From Sipunculus nudus (Eukaryota > Annelida > Sipuncula > Golfingiida > Sipunculidae): a DNA stretch of 64,000 bases. The stretch spans positions 26,651,519 to 26,715,518 of the forward strand of contig CM049306.1 of the NCBI GenBank assembly GCA_026874595.1, read 5' to 3'. The position numbers and the translations under genes were made by a program. Each line of letters begins with the position of its first letter. Within the stretch, counting starts at the first letter, position 1. Positions 23,036 to 34,780 of the stretch are shown piece after piece. The notes beneath the pieces are model-generated. The model was not told the origin of the DNA and made no database searches. It saw only the letters and a program-made list of their open reading frames with translations.

Positions 23036-23945
23036 AGACATAGATATGACAAGAAAAGTAGTAATAAATAAAAATTAACTCATTAAGTGAATCAACCAAG
23101 CCTTAATGAACAATGGGACTCATGTGTCCCCTATGGGGTTATATAATGTGACTGGCGGTAGATTACCTCTTGGAATTAAAATATACATGCTTCACTTGAA
23201 GCATTTCCAAACACCGATACTCAATCACTGATGATCTGACCCCAAACGTAGCTCTTCTAATGAGAAGGCACCCTGTCATAAAGTCATGTGAACTTATCTT
23301 ATCAGAACAGTCCTCATTCCCTATATTCCACTTATTAGTTTGTCAGTTTGTTAACCCTCTCTAGTAAAAAAAAATAATAATTCCAATAACAATTATAATT
23401 ATTATCATTATTATAATAATATGACAATAATAATAAATATAATAATATTACCATTAATTCATAATTGGACTTATTGTCCTGTTGGTCTCGTATATGTCTT
23501 ATTGGTACAAGTTAATAGTTTAAATATGTTTAGTGCATGCCTGTAAGTTACCTGAACTACATAACCACATAACATGTAAATATGGCATGCGTTATTTTAC
23601 ATACAACTGTTTGACAATAATGGGACTACATATAACTTAGATAAATCGCTTAGAAGTATAATTGGGTTTTATCAGATGATTAACCCGCATATGTTCATAT
23701 TTTATACACACCTTGACTTTAATGATTGTTTAATTTACCCACAAGGAAGAAATGTATGAAACTTCACTGCATTTAATTGTAATAAACATGTAGAGTATTA
23801 ATTCAAGTTATTCACGTTTTATGTTTTAGAAACATTCAGTCTTTAATTGCACTTTGTTGTAATGACGAAATTTTCAAAAATTGAAATTTGAGAATAAAAA
23901 CTAGGAAGAGCGTATTTTAAGATGTATTTGAAATATAATTGTCAT
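23036..23945. other. AT-rich spacer with AAT-rich low-complexity stretch
   Basis: 23370-23455 is mostly AAT/ATT. No frame, RNA gene or family landmark is seen elsewhere in this stretch. Confidence 0.5.
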
Positions 23946-23949
23946 CAAA

Positions 23950-24508
23950 TTTTTAATTTTTCTGAAGGGTACTTCTGAGCCCCATAGCTCGGAGAATATT
24001 GGTAACAGAGACCTTATTTCTGGTTTTAAAGAAGATTATTCATGGACCTTCCTAAATTTGAAGTGAGAAGATTCCAGGTCCAGCGGTTACGATTTGTACC
24101 CTGTTAACAGATGACAGTTTCATTGCAGGTCTGAAAAAAAGAGAAAAAATGGTAAAAATTGGGGGAAAAAATACAGGTGGCACCACAAGTCTGCAGGAAG
24201 TGATAGAACATCCCATGATCAAAATTCATGCATGGTGATCAAGCAGTAGTTATTCAGATGCTTGAGCTTTTGTATCAAATTTTGCATTTTTCTGGTGGGT
24301 ACTTCAAAGCTCGAAGGATATGGGTAACAGAGACCTAATTTCAGGTTTTCAAGGAGATTTTTTCATGGACCTCTCTTGATGTCAAGTAAGAAGATTCCAG
24401 GTACAGTGGTTACGGTTTGTACCCTGTTAACGGACAGACGGCCGGACGGCCGACGGTCAAAGAGTAATTACTATAGTTCAGATGACTTAATTACAGTCAG
24501 CTGAGCTA
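23950..24508 (-). mobile_element. Pearl-like element, minus strand, two core units
   Basis: Read on the minus strand, the head hairpin (24508-24474) leads into a GTCC-type microsatellite seen here as GGACAGACGGCCGGACGGCC (24431-24450), then TTAACAGGGTACAAACCG and two ~340-bp core units (phrases near 24420 and 24095). The left end is at about 23950. The second element of the same type lies immediately to the right. Confidence 0.7.
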
Positions 24509-24515
24509 AAAAAGA

Positions 24516-25240
24516 GGAGAAAAATGCATAAAAATTCGAAAAAAAATCCAGGTTGCACTACCAGTCTGCAGGACCTGATGAAATAGTCCTTTATGAATAT
24601 GCATGCAAAAAATCATGATGATCAATGCAAAAGTTGTTCAGATACTGGAGCTTTTGTAAAAAATCTTTTAATTATTCTGGGGGGGGGGGGGGGGGGGGTA
24701 CTTCGGTGCTCCATACCTCAGAGGTAATGGGTAACAGAGACCTAATTTCAGGTTTCCAAGAAGACTTTTCATGGGCCTCCTTGCATGTCAAGAGAGAAGA
24801 TTCTAGGTCTAGTTGTTACGATTTGTGCCCTGTTAACAAATGACTGCATCTTAAGAGGTCACAAAAATAGAGAAAAAAAATTCGTAAAAAATCGAAAAAA
24901 AACAGGTGGCGCCACTAGGCTGCAGAAACTGATGTAATATTCCATGAACAATATCTATGCAAAGAATCATGGTGATCAATGCAATAGTTGTTCAGATACT
25001 TGATCTTTTGTATCAAATTTTCCATTATTCTGTGATGTACTTCGGAGCCCCATAGCTCGAAGAATATGGGTAACAGAGAACTAATTTCAGGTTTCCAAAG
25101 AGATTTTGTATGGACCTTCCAGGATGTCAAGTAAGAAAATTCTAGATTTAGTGGTTACGATTTGTGCCTGGTTAACGGACAGACGGACGCCGGACAAAGG
25201 GTATCGCTATAGCTCAGATGACTTTCATTCAGCTCAGCTA
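24516..25240 (-). mobile_element. Pearl-like element, minus strand, two core units with G19 tract
   Basis: The head hairpin is at 25240-25210 (minus), the microsatellite at 25170-25195, and core phrases lie near 25150 and 24815. The palindrome TGGCGCCAC is at 24905. A G-run of about 19 at 24680-24698 sits at the homopolymer site shared by all core units. Non-coding. Confidence 0.7.
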
Positions 25241-25249
25241 AAAATGGAG

Positions 25250-25595
25250 CTAGTTATTGAAGTTTGTGTAATGTATTCACTTGCAATGTCAGGCTCCAGG
25301 CAGCTCACTTCTGGTCACTGGAGATCATTTAATACAGATCTGCCTGTGTAGTGGGCACCTGATTAGTAATGCATCACAGGGGGAGCACCGGTGCTGTCAC
25401 AGGTGTACAGTTATTCTCATACCCCCCCCCCCCCCCCACACACACACACCTACAGCAATATACTCCAAGTGTATGGCAATAATTGCTTGAAGTGTATTTT
25501 AACCGGATTTGAACTGTATTTCCTTATTCGTAATGCTTTCTCAAATGTACATAACTTTTCTTGAAAATGTGATTAAAGGAATAATCGGGGGTTTT
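25250..25595 (+). repeat. R1-type fragment with (C)n(AC)n tract
   Basis: CAGTTATTCTCATA, a C-run and (AC)n at 25421-25449, then TACAGCAATATACTCCAAGTGTA, match 33235-33300 and weakly 27430-27500. Confidence 0.6.
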
Positions 25596-25597
25596 TT

Positions 25598-25862
25598 TGT
25601 GGCTGTGGGTAGAGTACAGGACTCAAATCCGGGAGATCAAAAGTTCGAATCGGTGAGATGTTTCACGGTCGATCCCCACCCAGGGTGTGTGCGCTCTACA
25701 GGCTTAATAGAAAGGGCGTGCCCAACGGCCGTGTTTCACTCACAAACGAGTACGCCTTTCAGGGGTTCCACTGTTGTATGACCCGAAATGAGAAAGATTC
25801 TCACCCAGGGCCCGCAGGTGCATTAGTTACCGGGCCTGGTTGACACCTGGATATAAAATAAA
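25598..25862 (+). mobile_element. tRNA-derived SINE
   Basis: The head contains a Pol III box A-like GTGGCTGTGGGTAGAGTAC (25599-25617) and a box B-like AGTTCGAATC (25643-25652), spaced about 30 bp apart as in tRNA genes. The tRNA-unrelated body follows (CGGTCGATCCCCACCCAGGG, then GAGAAAGATTCTCACCCAGG and CCGGGCCTGGTTGACACC) and ends in an ATAAAATAAATGAAG A-rich tail. Two overlapping open frames across it are chance. It does not fold as a full tRNA (no acceptor pairing seen), so it is called a SINE rather than a tRNA gene. Confidence 0.75.
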
Positions 25863-26580
25863 TGAAGCATGTGGTACTGCCCTGTCACGGAGTCAGAAAC
25901 CGGAATGCAGATTTATATATACTTAATTCAGCTAGCATTAAAAATGAAGATGGTTAACTCCATTGACAACAATAATAATAAAAAATCAACGTGTAATCCA
26001 GATGATGCAATTTTTGGTTAAATCGCATGTTAAAGAAATTAATTTACTTTTAAATAATTTTAACAATTAATGACTCAAAATATAATTAAATCCATTTTAC
26101 ATAATTTGATCATACATGAGCCAAATTAGGGATAAATATGGGTGCAATTTAGAATTGTGAATTTTGAATAAACTTTTATTTTTTTGTAGATATTTAATTA
26201 TTTTCAAATTTATAAAATATATAAATATATGATTTATGATAGAAAATGAATACATCTGTATGCATAATGTGATGTTATGTGAGCAAAATAAGGACACATG
26301 ATGATGCAATTTAGAATTGAGAATCAACTTATATATTCAGATATATATGTTATCTTGCAAATGTATAAAATTTATAAACTTGAAAAAATACGTAATAAAA
26401 AATGAGTATCAAATGCAAACATTTGTTCATTATTTTCCTGCCTCGATAGAATGGGAAATAAAATGTTCAGCTTTTTTCTCCTGTAAGCACTGAACATTGA
26501 ATTAAATTTCATATCCTGCATGTATATGCAGAGGCGGTTTAACTCCCACAATTGGGACTTATCTTATATATTAAGATTTA
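25863..26580. other. AT-rich repeat-like spacer
   Basis: The phrase GGATAAATATGGGTGCAATTTAGAATTG (26129 on) recurs diverged at 27717, 37928 and 26295, so this is dispersed repeat sequence of the R1 family. No gene is recognised. Confidence 0.45.
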
Positions 26581-26584
26581 TTTT

Positions 26585-27780
26585 TAGCTCAGCTGACTAT
26601 AAGTCATCTGAGCTATAGTCGTGGTCCATTGTCCGTCGTCCGTCCGTCCGTCTGTCCATAGATGTGGCACGTTTTGAAACCGTAAGACATAGGAATCCAA
26701 AATTTGGCATAATGTTAGATGTCCCCAAGATATCCTACCAAGCCGAAAACTGGGTCTTTGCGACTTCGTTCCTTTGGGAAATTAAGGAAAAACTTCAATT
26801 TTTTATATTAAAAACCTAATTTCACACTTCAGGACTGCCTAATATCAAAACCACTCATCTGTTTTTCCTCATATTTATCATAAATATTCCTCTATATAGT
26901 TCTTATGTACATGCCAGAAATTAGGTCTGTATTATATAATTTAAATTTAGATAATAAAAAGTTATGGGCCCAAACATATTGCACTTTGTAAAAAATCAGG
27001 AAAAATATTTGGTAACTTAACACCAAAACAATGTTAAAGCTAGGGACTTTTTTCAGTAATACAACTTTAAATAATCAAAATTCAATTGTATAACCAAAAT
27101 GAGATCAAAATCTTTTAAATTTTTTAAAATATTAGCAAAAATATAAAATTGGTACCTTAAATTTTGCCCAAATTTGACAAAGGCACCTTTTTTTCTCGTA
27201 AGTATATTTAATTTTTTTTTCACAGCCGGGATACATGTGGATATAATCTGTTGAATTCTGAAATTTAAAAGTTAAAATTTACAAATTATTCTAATTATTG
27301 AAGTTTTTCAGATGATCTCAAGTATTTGCATTTTGTAATCCAAGACCCCACTCTTGCTCACTACAGCCTTGCCTAGGTAACCTTTTCAGTGATGCAGCAC
27401 TGGCAGAACACCCCTGCTGTAATAAACATACACTTATTCTCATGGGCCCTACCCTAACAACCCCCCTCCCCACCACCACCACCAATTATATTGCAATACA
27501 TGCTTTGTTATTGTCAACTGTATTTCTTTAAATGTAAAGCTGTTTTTGATCCAATGTGCACAACTTTTCTTGAAATATTAATTCAAGAAGTAATCCAAGA
27601 GATGCCACGTTGTTCTGATGTAGCATTTTAAAGAAAATAATTCCTTTTAAATAATAAAACAAAATATAAGTTAACCCATCAGTAGGCATAATTTGATAAT
27701 ATATGAAACAAATCATGGATAAATAAAGGTGCAATTTAAAATTGTGAATTCTGGAGTGTTATTTTCAAATATTTCGAAGA
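26585..27780 (+). mobile_element. R1-family element with head hairpin and GTCC microsatellite
   Basis: The head TAGCTCAGCTGAC-TATAA-GTCATCTGAGCTA (26585-26615) is followed by GTCCGTCCGTCCGTCTGTCC (26637-26657), then the same order as 18861-19400: GAATCCAAAATTTGGCATAATG, TATGTACATGCCAGAAATTAGG, TTAAATTTTGCCCAAATTTGAC (27157). A C-rich/ACC tract lies at 27461-27482. Right boundary is uncertain; the next feature is LINE sequence. Confidence 0.65.
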
Positions 27781-27989
27781 TATCCGACAAGCAACAAACA
27801 CAGGCCTTGGCGATAATGAGAGGGAAATGGGGCTCCGGCCCACACCGGCCTTTCTATCAGGTCATCACTAATTGAACTCGTTTATCCTTGCTTGGGGGGG
27901 GATTCACATCTTAAATAAACCATCTAGTCCCAAGAAAACACATTATCTCGAATTTCAGTCTATTTTACTTCAATATTTGTGTTTAAAAT

Positions 27990-28980
27990 CACATTTATCA
28001 ACTGTCTTTATCCTAGTATATAAACTACCAAAATTATGGAAGACCGCAGAAATTATTTGCCAAAAATAACCTAAAGTGATGATCGATCTCAGGCCTGTTG
28101 CACTTACATATATTCTTGCAAATCATTTGAGCGAATAGTTCTTAACAAATTACTTCCAACTATAAAGCAATTCTAGATCAACATTAGTTTGCATATTCAT
28201 CCAACAGATGCACAAGCGATGAAATTGCAACATTAACTCAAATTATATTTATCAACACTCAGACAGGGACCCCAGAAATTATGCCAGATCACTTTTCATT
28301 GATTATTCTTCAGCCTTCAGTACAGTCGCACATCATGATCAATCAGCTCTGTTGGCATAACATATTCCTCCTTCCTACTGTCTATTGATTTTAGATTCTC
28401 TCTTAGATAGAAAAATGTCAGAACAAGCAAAGAAACTTCTTCAGATATAATCATAAATACTGGTGCTCCACAAGGCTGTGTTCTGTCAGCCATTATTTTT
28501 ATCCTATATTCTAATTATTTGTCTGTGAGCCTTTCAGATTGTAAATTATCAAATATGCAGATGGCCTGATATCCATCATAATGATGAATCGCTCTACAGG
28601 AAAACCATTCAATATGTGACCGGTTGGTTGGAGGAACACTACCTTCAATTAAATATAAAGATGACTAAAGAAGTAGTCTTTGATTGCAGTGCATTTTCCT
28701 CCTGGTAGAAAGCTGGTTTGAGTGCTTGCCCTTTAAACTCTGTAATTAACCCAGTTGCTATCAAAAATGAAGATGTAGATACTGTAGAAAAATATAAATA
28801 CTTAGGATGTATTATTGACAGAAATCTGAATTGGAAAGAACATGTGTTGAATCAATCCAAGAAAACAAAACAAAAGATTATATTACCTTTATTTTCTAAG
28901 AAAGCTAAATATTGACAAAACCTTAATTACCATGTTTTATAATTCAGTAATTTCCAGTGTCCTAACTTATGCAACAAGTG
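27990..28980 (+). pseudogene. Non-LTR retrotransposon reverse transcriptase, degraded copy 1
   Basis: Frame-shifted but clear RT landmarks occur in order on the plus strand. They are KLPKLWKTAEIICQK (28022-28066), DLRPVAL (28085-28105), ARSLFIDYSSAFSTV (motif A, 28280-28323), TGAPQGCVLS (motif B, about 28460-28489), KYADGLIS (motif C, about 28551-28574; second catalytic Asp replaced by Gly) and WLEEHYLQLNIKMTKEVVFDC. An open frame (28718-28915) with YKYLGCIIDRNLNWKEH follows. No EN, no ORF1 and no 3' tail are present here. The 3' part is about 94% identical to 43540-43780. Reminiscent of Jockey/CR1-group elements; clade not determined. Confidence 0.85.
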
Positions 28981-29522
28981 CGCAAACACTTACATAAAAC
29001 TAAGTAAATAAATGAATAAATAAATTAATAAATTAGACATTTTGAGTTCATGTTAACAAATTATAAGTAAGGATGGTATTATACTGCACGTATCACGCTA
29101 CATGTATTGCTGTGTGGGTGTGAACATATTTTTTCACAAAGATGGGTATTCAACCTCGGATACTCGATAATAAATGTAAACCTTATGGTATAAACCTGTT
29201 TACTACAAATTGAGTAACAAGTCGCACATAATCTGAATACAGAAAGTTTAATAAGGGAATAAAAATAAAAATAATAGTAATAATAATTGAGCAGTGATGT
29301 GGTAAAATTTAGACTGTTTCGAAAAAAAAACTGCAGAAAGAATTTAAGAATTATTCAAATTAATTAAATGAGTGTTAGGCACTTTCTTTTAAAGCACTGA
29401 TAAATACTTTAGCAGCACTACTTAAATTTTAGTTTAACAGGGCATCGGAGTGTGTGATAGCCTTGAGTTTCCATGAAGTGCTCAAATCACTGGGTGGTCG
29501 TGGAATAATTTGGTATTACTTC

Positions 29523-29525
<3 letters not shown>
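28981..29525. other. Spacer, nothing recognised
   Basis: AT-rich with short AAT/AATA runs (28988-29035, 29260-29290). No frame, RNA gene or known repeat landmark. Confidence 0.45.

Positions 29526-29599
<74 letters not shown>
29526..29599. repeat. (AT)n microsatellite, ~37 units
   Basis: Uninterrupted alternating TA over 74 bp. The open frame through it (poly Tyr-Ile) is an artefact of the repeat. Confidence 0.97.
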
Positions 29600-29601
<2 letters not shown>

Positions 29602-30640
29602 CTTACCCCAGAGTAATGTTATCAAAGCTGATCATACAGCGAGCGAGATGGAATCTCTCTGCCGCTTATTCAAGCGGGGCCCCCTTATCACCTTCTAGCA
29701 CACAAGATTTCAGGACACTAGATGAAACCACAGTTGCAAATCTTAGATAGCTTTAATCTTCCCGACACTAAATATACAGGGTCAAGTGCCCAGCGAGCAG
29801 ACCTGTTCCACTTTAATCCATCATGATATATGTCACCACCCTGTCGCCCAGGCAGCAGGGGGCCACTTGGTACCTTGTGCATGTGAAAACCAAAATTTGT
29901 AGCTGGATATGGTGTTATTTACCAGACTCTCTGTGTTAGTACAGACTATGCAGTCGTTTTAGTATTTTAGCCTAGTGAAGCAGGTATGTTTCGGACAAGC
30001 GGCGCCCTAAAATGAGGTGTGAGGCCTAACAGGACACAGAAAAATACCGCTCGTCGTATATGACACGGTGGATGGTTTTATGTCCACCAGAGATATAAAG
30101 GACTGAGACGTTGTTTGACAACGCTTGGAGGGTAAATATAGTTGTTGAATTGAACTTCGCGAAGCCAGTGTGGCTGATTTTTAGTTTTCCGGCTGAAACA
30201 GAGAATGGGGACCATAGTTACACCTAGTTTAGTTTACTTCCTGTGCCAAAATCATGCCCTGTGGTAATTCTGTGAATGCAACCCTTTATTTGCCTTTTTT
30301 TTCAACTTACTTTTACCTAGTGTGTTTGTGATCAATGATTTAACCGTTTTAATATTTTACAAAGGGGCCGTTTATCGGTAACAGATACTGCTTTTGTTGT
30401 TTTCATTTCAGAGGTCCCATTCTTGTATTACCGTAAGGCCTCCTGACAACTAAAACTTCAAGCCATGCTGACACAGCGAGGGACCACACTCGGCTAGATC
30501 CGGTCGCTGGCTGCCTGTCACAGCCTGCCGGCATAGTCATATGGACTGTTTGCTTTAGTAAAGAATGCTGTTACAACATACTATACTGTGCATCTTGATT
30601 AAACCAAATGATTTCAGAACAATCCCTGCATAGTAAGGCC
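29600..30640. other. Higher-complexity spacer without recognisable gene
   Basis: Composition is more balanced than the neighbours and none of the window's repeat families is seen, so this may be single-copy DNA. No frame above 60 codons with domain character was found on either strand. An untranslated exon cannot be excluded. Confidence 0.4.
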
Positions 30641-30689
30641 TGTGGTGTCGTCTGTTGGAAAAGAACAGCCAACGAAACTGTTCATCTAT

Positions 30690-30960
30690 TATAGACAGTT
30701 ATATTAACTATAAACCATAATTCATCTGAACTATAGCTATAGCTTTATCTTTTGTACGTCGTCCTTTAACAGGGCAAGTTTTGAAACCTTAAGACCTACG
30801 AATCCAAAATTCAACATATGATTAAAAGTCCCTCAGTTCTCCTAACAAAACTGAATCTGGGATACTGAGACTTAGTTCCTTCGAGAAAATAAGGAAAAAC
30901 CTCCGCTTTCTAGTAAAATAACTATTGTTACACTTCAAGAGTACCTTATATTATGTCAGG
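30690..30960 (+). repeat. Diverged R1-family 5' region
   Basis: CATCTGAACTATAG, GTACGTCGTCCTTTAACAGGGC and GAATCCAAAATTCAACATATGA (30790) match the sequence behind heads at 18816 and 26585; the 5' arm of the head hairpin is lost. Confidence 0.55.
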
Positions 30961-31780
30961 GGTTGCCAACTCCAGACAGACGTTAAGACGATGTTTATCA
31001 ATATATTAAAGCCGTACAGGTTCGCACGATGCACATACACTTTATATATTAAAACAGCAGGCTACTGGAGACTTGAGACTTGACACCTCCGACTTGACAC
31101 CTTTTCAGTGCCATCCCAGTATACTTATACGTTCTAGAGGCGTGAGTGAGAACCTTAACGAAACAGGGGTTGCAAGGCTGGTGCTGATATCGCTATCTGG
31201 TCCAGTCACAGTAAACGTGTTTCTTCTTAACGCTTAAAATGGATATAATCCAAAGGCTACTATACGCTCAACAATAAATAATGCCTTGCTAGATATCTCA
31301 CTCAACACTTTATCAGTAATACTAATTGTGACGTATTCACGAATTATAATTAACTTGTAATGTGAAATAAACTTAGATTATACTATGTGGATCTTAATTT
31401 ATCAACTGAAAAATGATTAATAATTGGAAAATTAAATAAGGTATCATGGCATATATGTACATACAGAGAACAAAGAGACCCACCTGATACTCTATTATTC
31501 TAGGAATATAAATTAGGACCTGGTTGCAATGAAGAATATACTGTAACAGAAAACACTCTATCTCTCTATATATATCCATATGGGGTATTAAGCAGGGGTC
31601 GAGGGGAAGCCATCAGCCTCATCACGCAGACGCTGGGCTGGGTGGCCCCTTACGCAATCAGACCGGAGAGACCAGAACTAATAGTTAACGGCTGGACATC
31701 AGTGTACGCCTAGACCGGTATATGTATTAGTGTGTACTTTGTAACAATTAAAAACCTCTGATGTTGTTTCATTTATACTT
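30961..31780. other. Spacer, nothing recognised
   Basis: Contains a partial CAGGTTCGCACGATGCAC phrase near 31018 that resembles the AGGCCT-type tail but lacks its palindrome. No coding frame with domain character. Confidence 0.4.
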
Positions 31781-33310
31781 GGCATAGATATTCCTCTATA
31801 TATTCCCTATATACTTTCCAAAATTGATCAATATTGTGTAATTTGTCAAAGTCTTGAGCCCCAACATAATGTACCTTGTCAAAATATCGCTGAAGATATT
31901 TACACACATTACATGGTAACTAGTAGCTGGGGAGTCTTTTTTAAGTGTAAGATTATATTTAATTTACATTAAATTGTATACCTGAAAACAGATCAGATTT
32001 TTAAAAACATTTTACGTTATGAGCATAAATTCAAATTCAGTTACTTCAATTGTGACAACTTTGACTATGGCACCTTTTTTTCCTGTCAGCTCATTTGATT
32101 TAAGTTCACAGCATGTACAAATAATGATGTAATCTTTAATATTCTGATATTTGAAAGCCGTTGATAAAAAATTTAAGCTTTTATTGAAGTTTCACAGACC
32201 TTGTCATAAATTAATGTATTGTTTACAGCTGTTGCACTCAGGCAAATGTGGCTAATGACCGCTTCAGGGTACAACGTCGAAGGGCCGATTTATGGCTGTG
32301 CCTGTTATTCCCTGTTGCTACCTACATTTAATCAGCAGTCATGCTATTTACGTAATAATGTCCATTTTAACTTCATAATTAACTTTCCCAAAGTAATGCA
32401 GTTCGATAATTTGTGAGTTTAGAGTTTGTATTTTAATTAAAAAGGTCTTATTTATATCTTAAAATTATGTAAGTAAAAAGTGTCAAGTCCCAGTTTCCGC
32501 CCAAAATTAAAGAGCAAACTACACCTTATTTAGCTATGTCATCTGCTGGTCAAAAAAGCTTATGGGTGCATTCAAAAAAAGCTTCACTGGGAAGCTCACC
32601 TGCTGGGCTACAGGGGCTTGAGCCCCCCCCCCCCCCCCCCCCAACACACACACACACGTCGAAAACCTATTGTTACATTTCAGGACTTCTTTATATCAAA
32701 CGACTTGTCTGTTTTTGATCATATTTAGCGTTAGTTTTCCTCTGTATACATGTATATTCTATGTATGTGCCAGAGATTTGATCAATATGACATAATTTGT
32801 AAAGGTTATGGACCAGAAAATTGAACATCGAACAGCAAGAAATATATTTTGACACTTAACATTGTAACAGTTGAAGCTCAATTTTTTTTTCAAAGATATA
32901 ATAATTTTAATCAAGATTCAGTTCTACACCAGAAATTACATCAGAATTTTGCAATTCTCTTTAAGCTTTAGCATATATGTAAAATAAATACCTTAAATTT
33001 AGTCCACCTTTGATCATGGCATATTTTCCTGTAAGCACTGTTGATACAATTTTACCAGCATGTTCACATAATTATTTTATTTTTTTAAATTGTACTATAT
33101 TGTATTCAATTGCATGGTCAAGCTCCAAGCAGCCCACTTCTGCTTACTGCTGGTCACTTTGGTTCTGGTCACATTTAATACAACTATGCCTTGGTTCCTG
33201 ATTGTTAATGCACCACTGCTGTAATAGGGACATGTATAGTTATTCTCATTTTAACCCCCCCCCCTCCCCCATACACTAACAGAAATATACACCAAGTGTA
33301 ATGCAGTCAG
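31781..33310 (+). repeat. Two R1-family fragments with C-tracts
   Basis: AATTGTGACAACTTTGACTATGGCACC (32048) and TTAAATTTAGTCCACCTTTGATCATGGCA (32994) are two copies of the same landmark about 950 bp apart. C-runs are at 32623-32642 (then AACACACACACA) and 33256-33269. No coding sequence is credible. Confidence 0.6.
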
Positions 33311-33339
33311 TGTTATTGTTTTAACTGTATTTCATTAAT

Positions 33340-33990
33340 TAGGTCCCAGCTTGAATAAGCGGTCGCCCTGTAGTGATCACCCAGTCCGTGTGTCTGTCCG
33401 TCAACAAATTCATTTTCAGATGATAACTTGGATTGACATATTGCTTTCAAACTTGACTTTTGTATGGCCCACCATGAAAGTAAGAACCATTTGAATTTAT
33501 GGTCATGAGCCACAATTGAAGGTTACAGGACCCGTTTTCTCAAAAACAATGAAGATTCATTTAAAAGTCAAACCTTTCATTAAAGATTCCCATCTTCCAT
33601 ATATACTTTACTAAGAGGGAAAAAACCGTGCATGTTCGATTTTAGGGTCACAAAGTCAAAGGTCTAGATCACAATTAGGGCCCATCTATTCATAAATAAA
33701 TTGATGGATGAAAACTCCAGTTTGGGATGACAAACTTCATTTATTATTGATAGCCCAGCTCTAAAATATGAAACCTGTAGATTTCGAAATAACATTGTCA
33801 AAGGTGAAGGTCACAGGACCGACATCTTTAAAAAACTGTGGATACATTTAAACAAGACTTTTAATCCCAAAACTTCCGTCTTTCTCATATGCCTAACCTG
33901 CCAAAATGGGCAAAATTCTGTATATTTTGAGGTCACAAGGCACTGGGCCCACTTTTTTTTAAAAAAAGCTTGTGGACACATCTAAAGCTT
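33340..33990 (+). repeat. Dispersed repeat with AGGTCA-type motifs
   Basis: After GTCCGTGTGTCTGTCCGTC (33387-33405) three related stretches carry GGTTACAGGACC, GGGTCACAAAGTCAAAGGTC and GGTGAAGGTCACAGGACC, separated by about 120-150 bp and each followed by an AAAAAC..GTGGA.ACATTT-like segment. Repeats rich in AAGGTCA are common in mollusc genomes (established knowledge). Confidence 0.6.
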
Positions 33991-33999
33991 AACTACCGT

Positions 34000-34105
34000 A
34001 TTTCCTTGATAAGACGCCCAGGCGTTTATTTTTCCCCCGACTCTGCTTTGACTCGGCGTCTAAACAAGGCCGGCGTCTATTAAAGACCGGCGTTTATAAA
34101 AATAC
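34000..34105. repeat. Cluster of GGCGT(T/C)TA motifs
   Basis: ACCGTATTTCCTTGATAAGACGCCC leads into four GGCGT(T/C)TA motifs near 34021, 34055, 34071 and 34089. ACCGTATTT...GCGCCC-like starts are typical of termini of dispersed DNA elements in animals; no partner end was found. Confidence 0.4.
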
Positions 34106-34419
34106 ATTATTAGGCTCGTCAGACAAAACTTTAAATCCAACACGTCGAAACAACACACCCGCCGGTCACTAAACTTGGTGAGAGATAATTGAAAACATAG
34201 CCGGTACACGGATTATTTTACAATATAATCTTTTATGCAATGAGGATATATGAGCCCCGCTCCACCTCCACATCATTCACGATAATAAGAATTTAAAGGA
34301 AATCACAGGGAGAGATTTGCATCTGTCCACAGTAATCCGAAACTCTGATGTTTCATGTGGCTGTTCAAATTTACACCGCCTCCAGTTTGTAACATTGTTT
34401 CTTTCGGAACACGGGTTCG

Positions 34420-34780
34420 CTCTTCCATAAACTGTGCACTGCTTACAACTGGTAACATATAGGTTCAATCGAAATACGATGGGTTGGTAAATATAACGGA
34501 ACAAAGTAATTTATTTTCATGACACTTTCCTCTCCTCTTTTAATTCAGCTTGACACATCGTATTCGAGCGTTTCCGATTTGGAATATACTGTACACGGGG
34601 TGGCTTCCATTAACTGTGTTCCGCGTACAACTAGTAATGTAGGTTACATCGAAATACGAGGAGTGGTACGTTTTACGGCACTGCATAATTCGTTTTCATG
34701 AAACTTACCTTCCGACCTTAACTGATTCAGCTTGACACAGCGTATTCAAGCGTTTCTGACCTGGTATATACTGGTATATG
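34420..34780 (+). repeat. ~180-bp tandem duplication
   Basis: CAGCTTGACACA(T/G)CGTATTC at 34547 and 34727, TACAACT(G/A)GTAA...ATCGAAATACGA at 34445 and 34627, and TTCATGA(C/A)ACTT at 34516 and 34696 show two units about 180 bp apart. Each unit has a C-rich stretch and two CGTATT motifs. Function unknown; not coding. Confidence 0.65.

Noticed and set aside
25599-25675. Possible functional tRNA gene at the SINE head
   Set aside because: Box A and box B are present, but the acceptor stem does not pair and tRNA-unrelated sequence follows directly.
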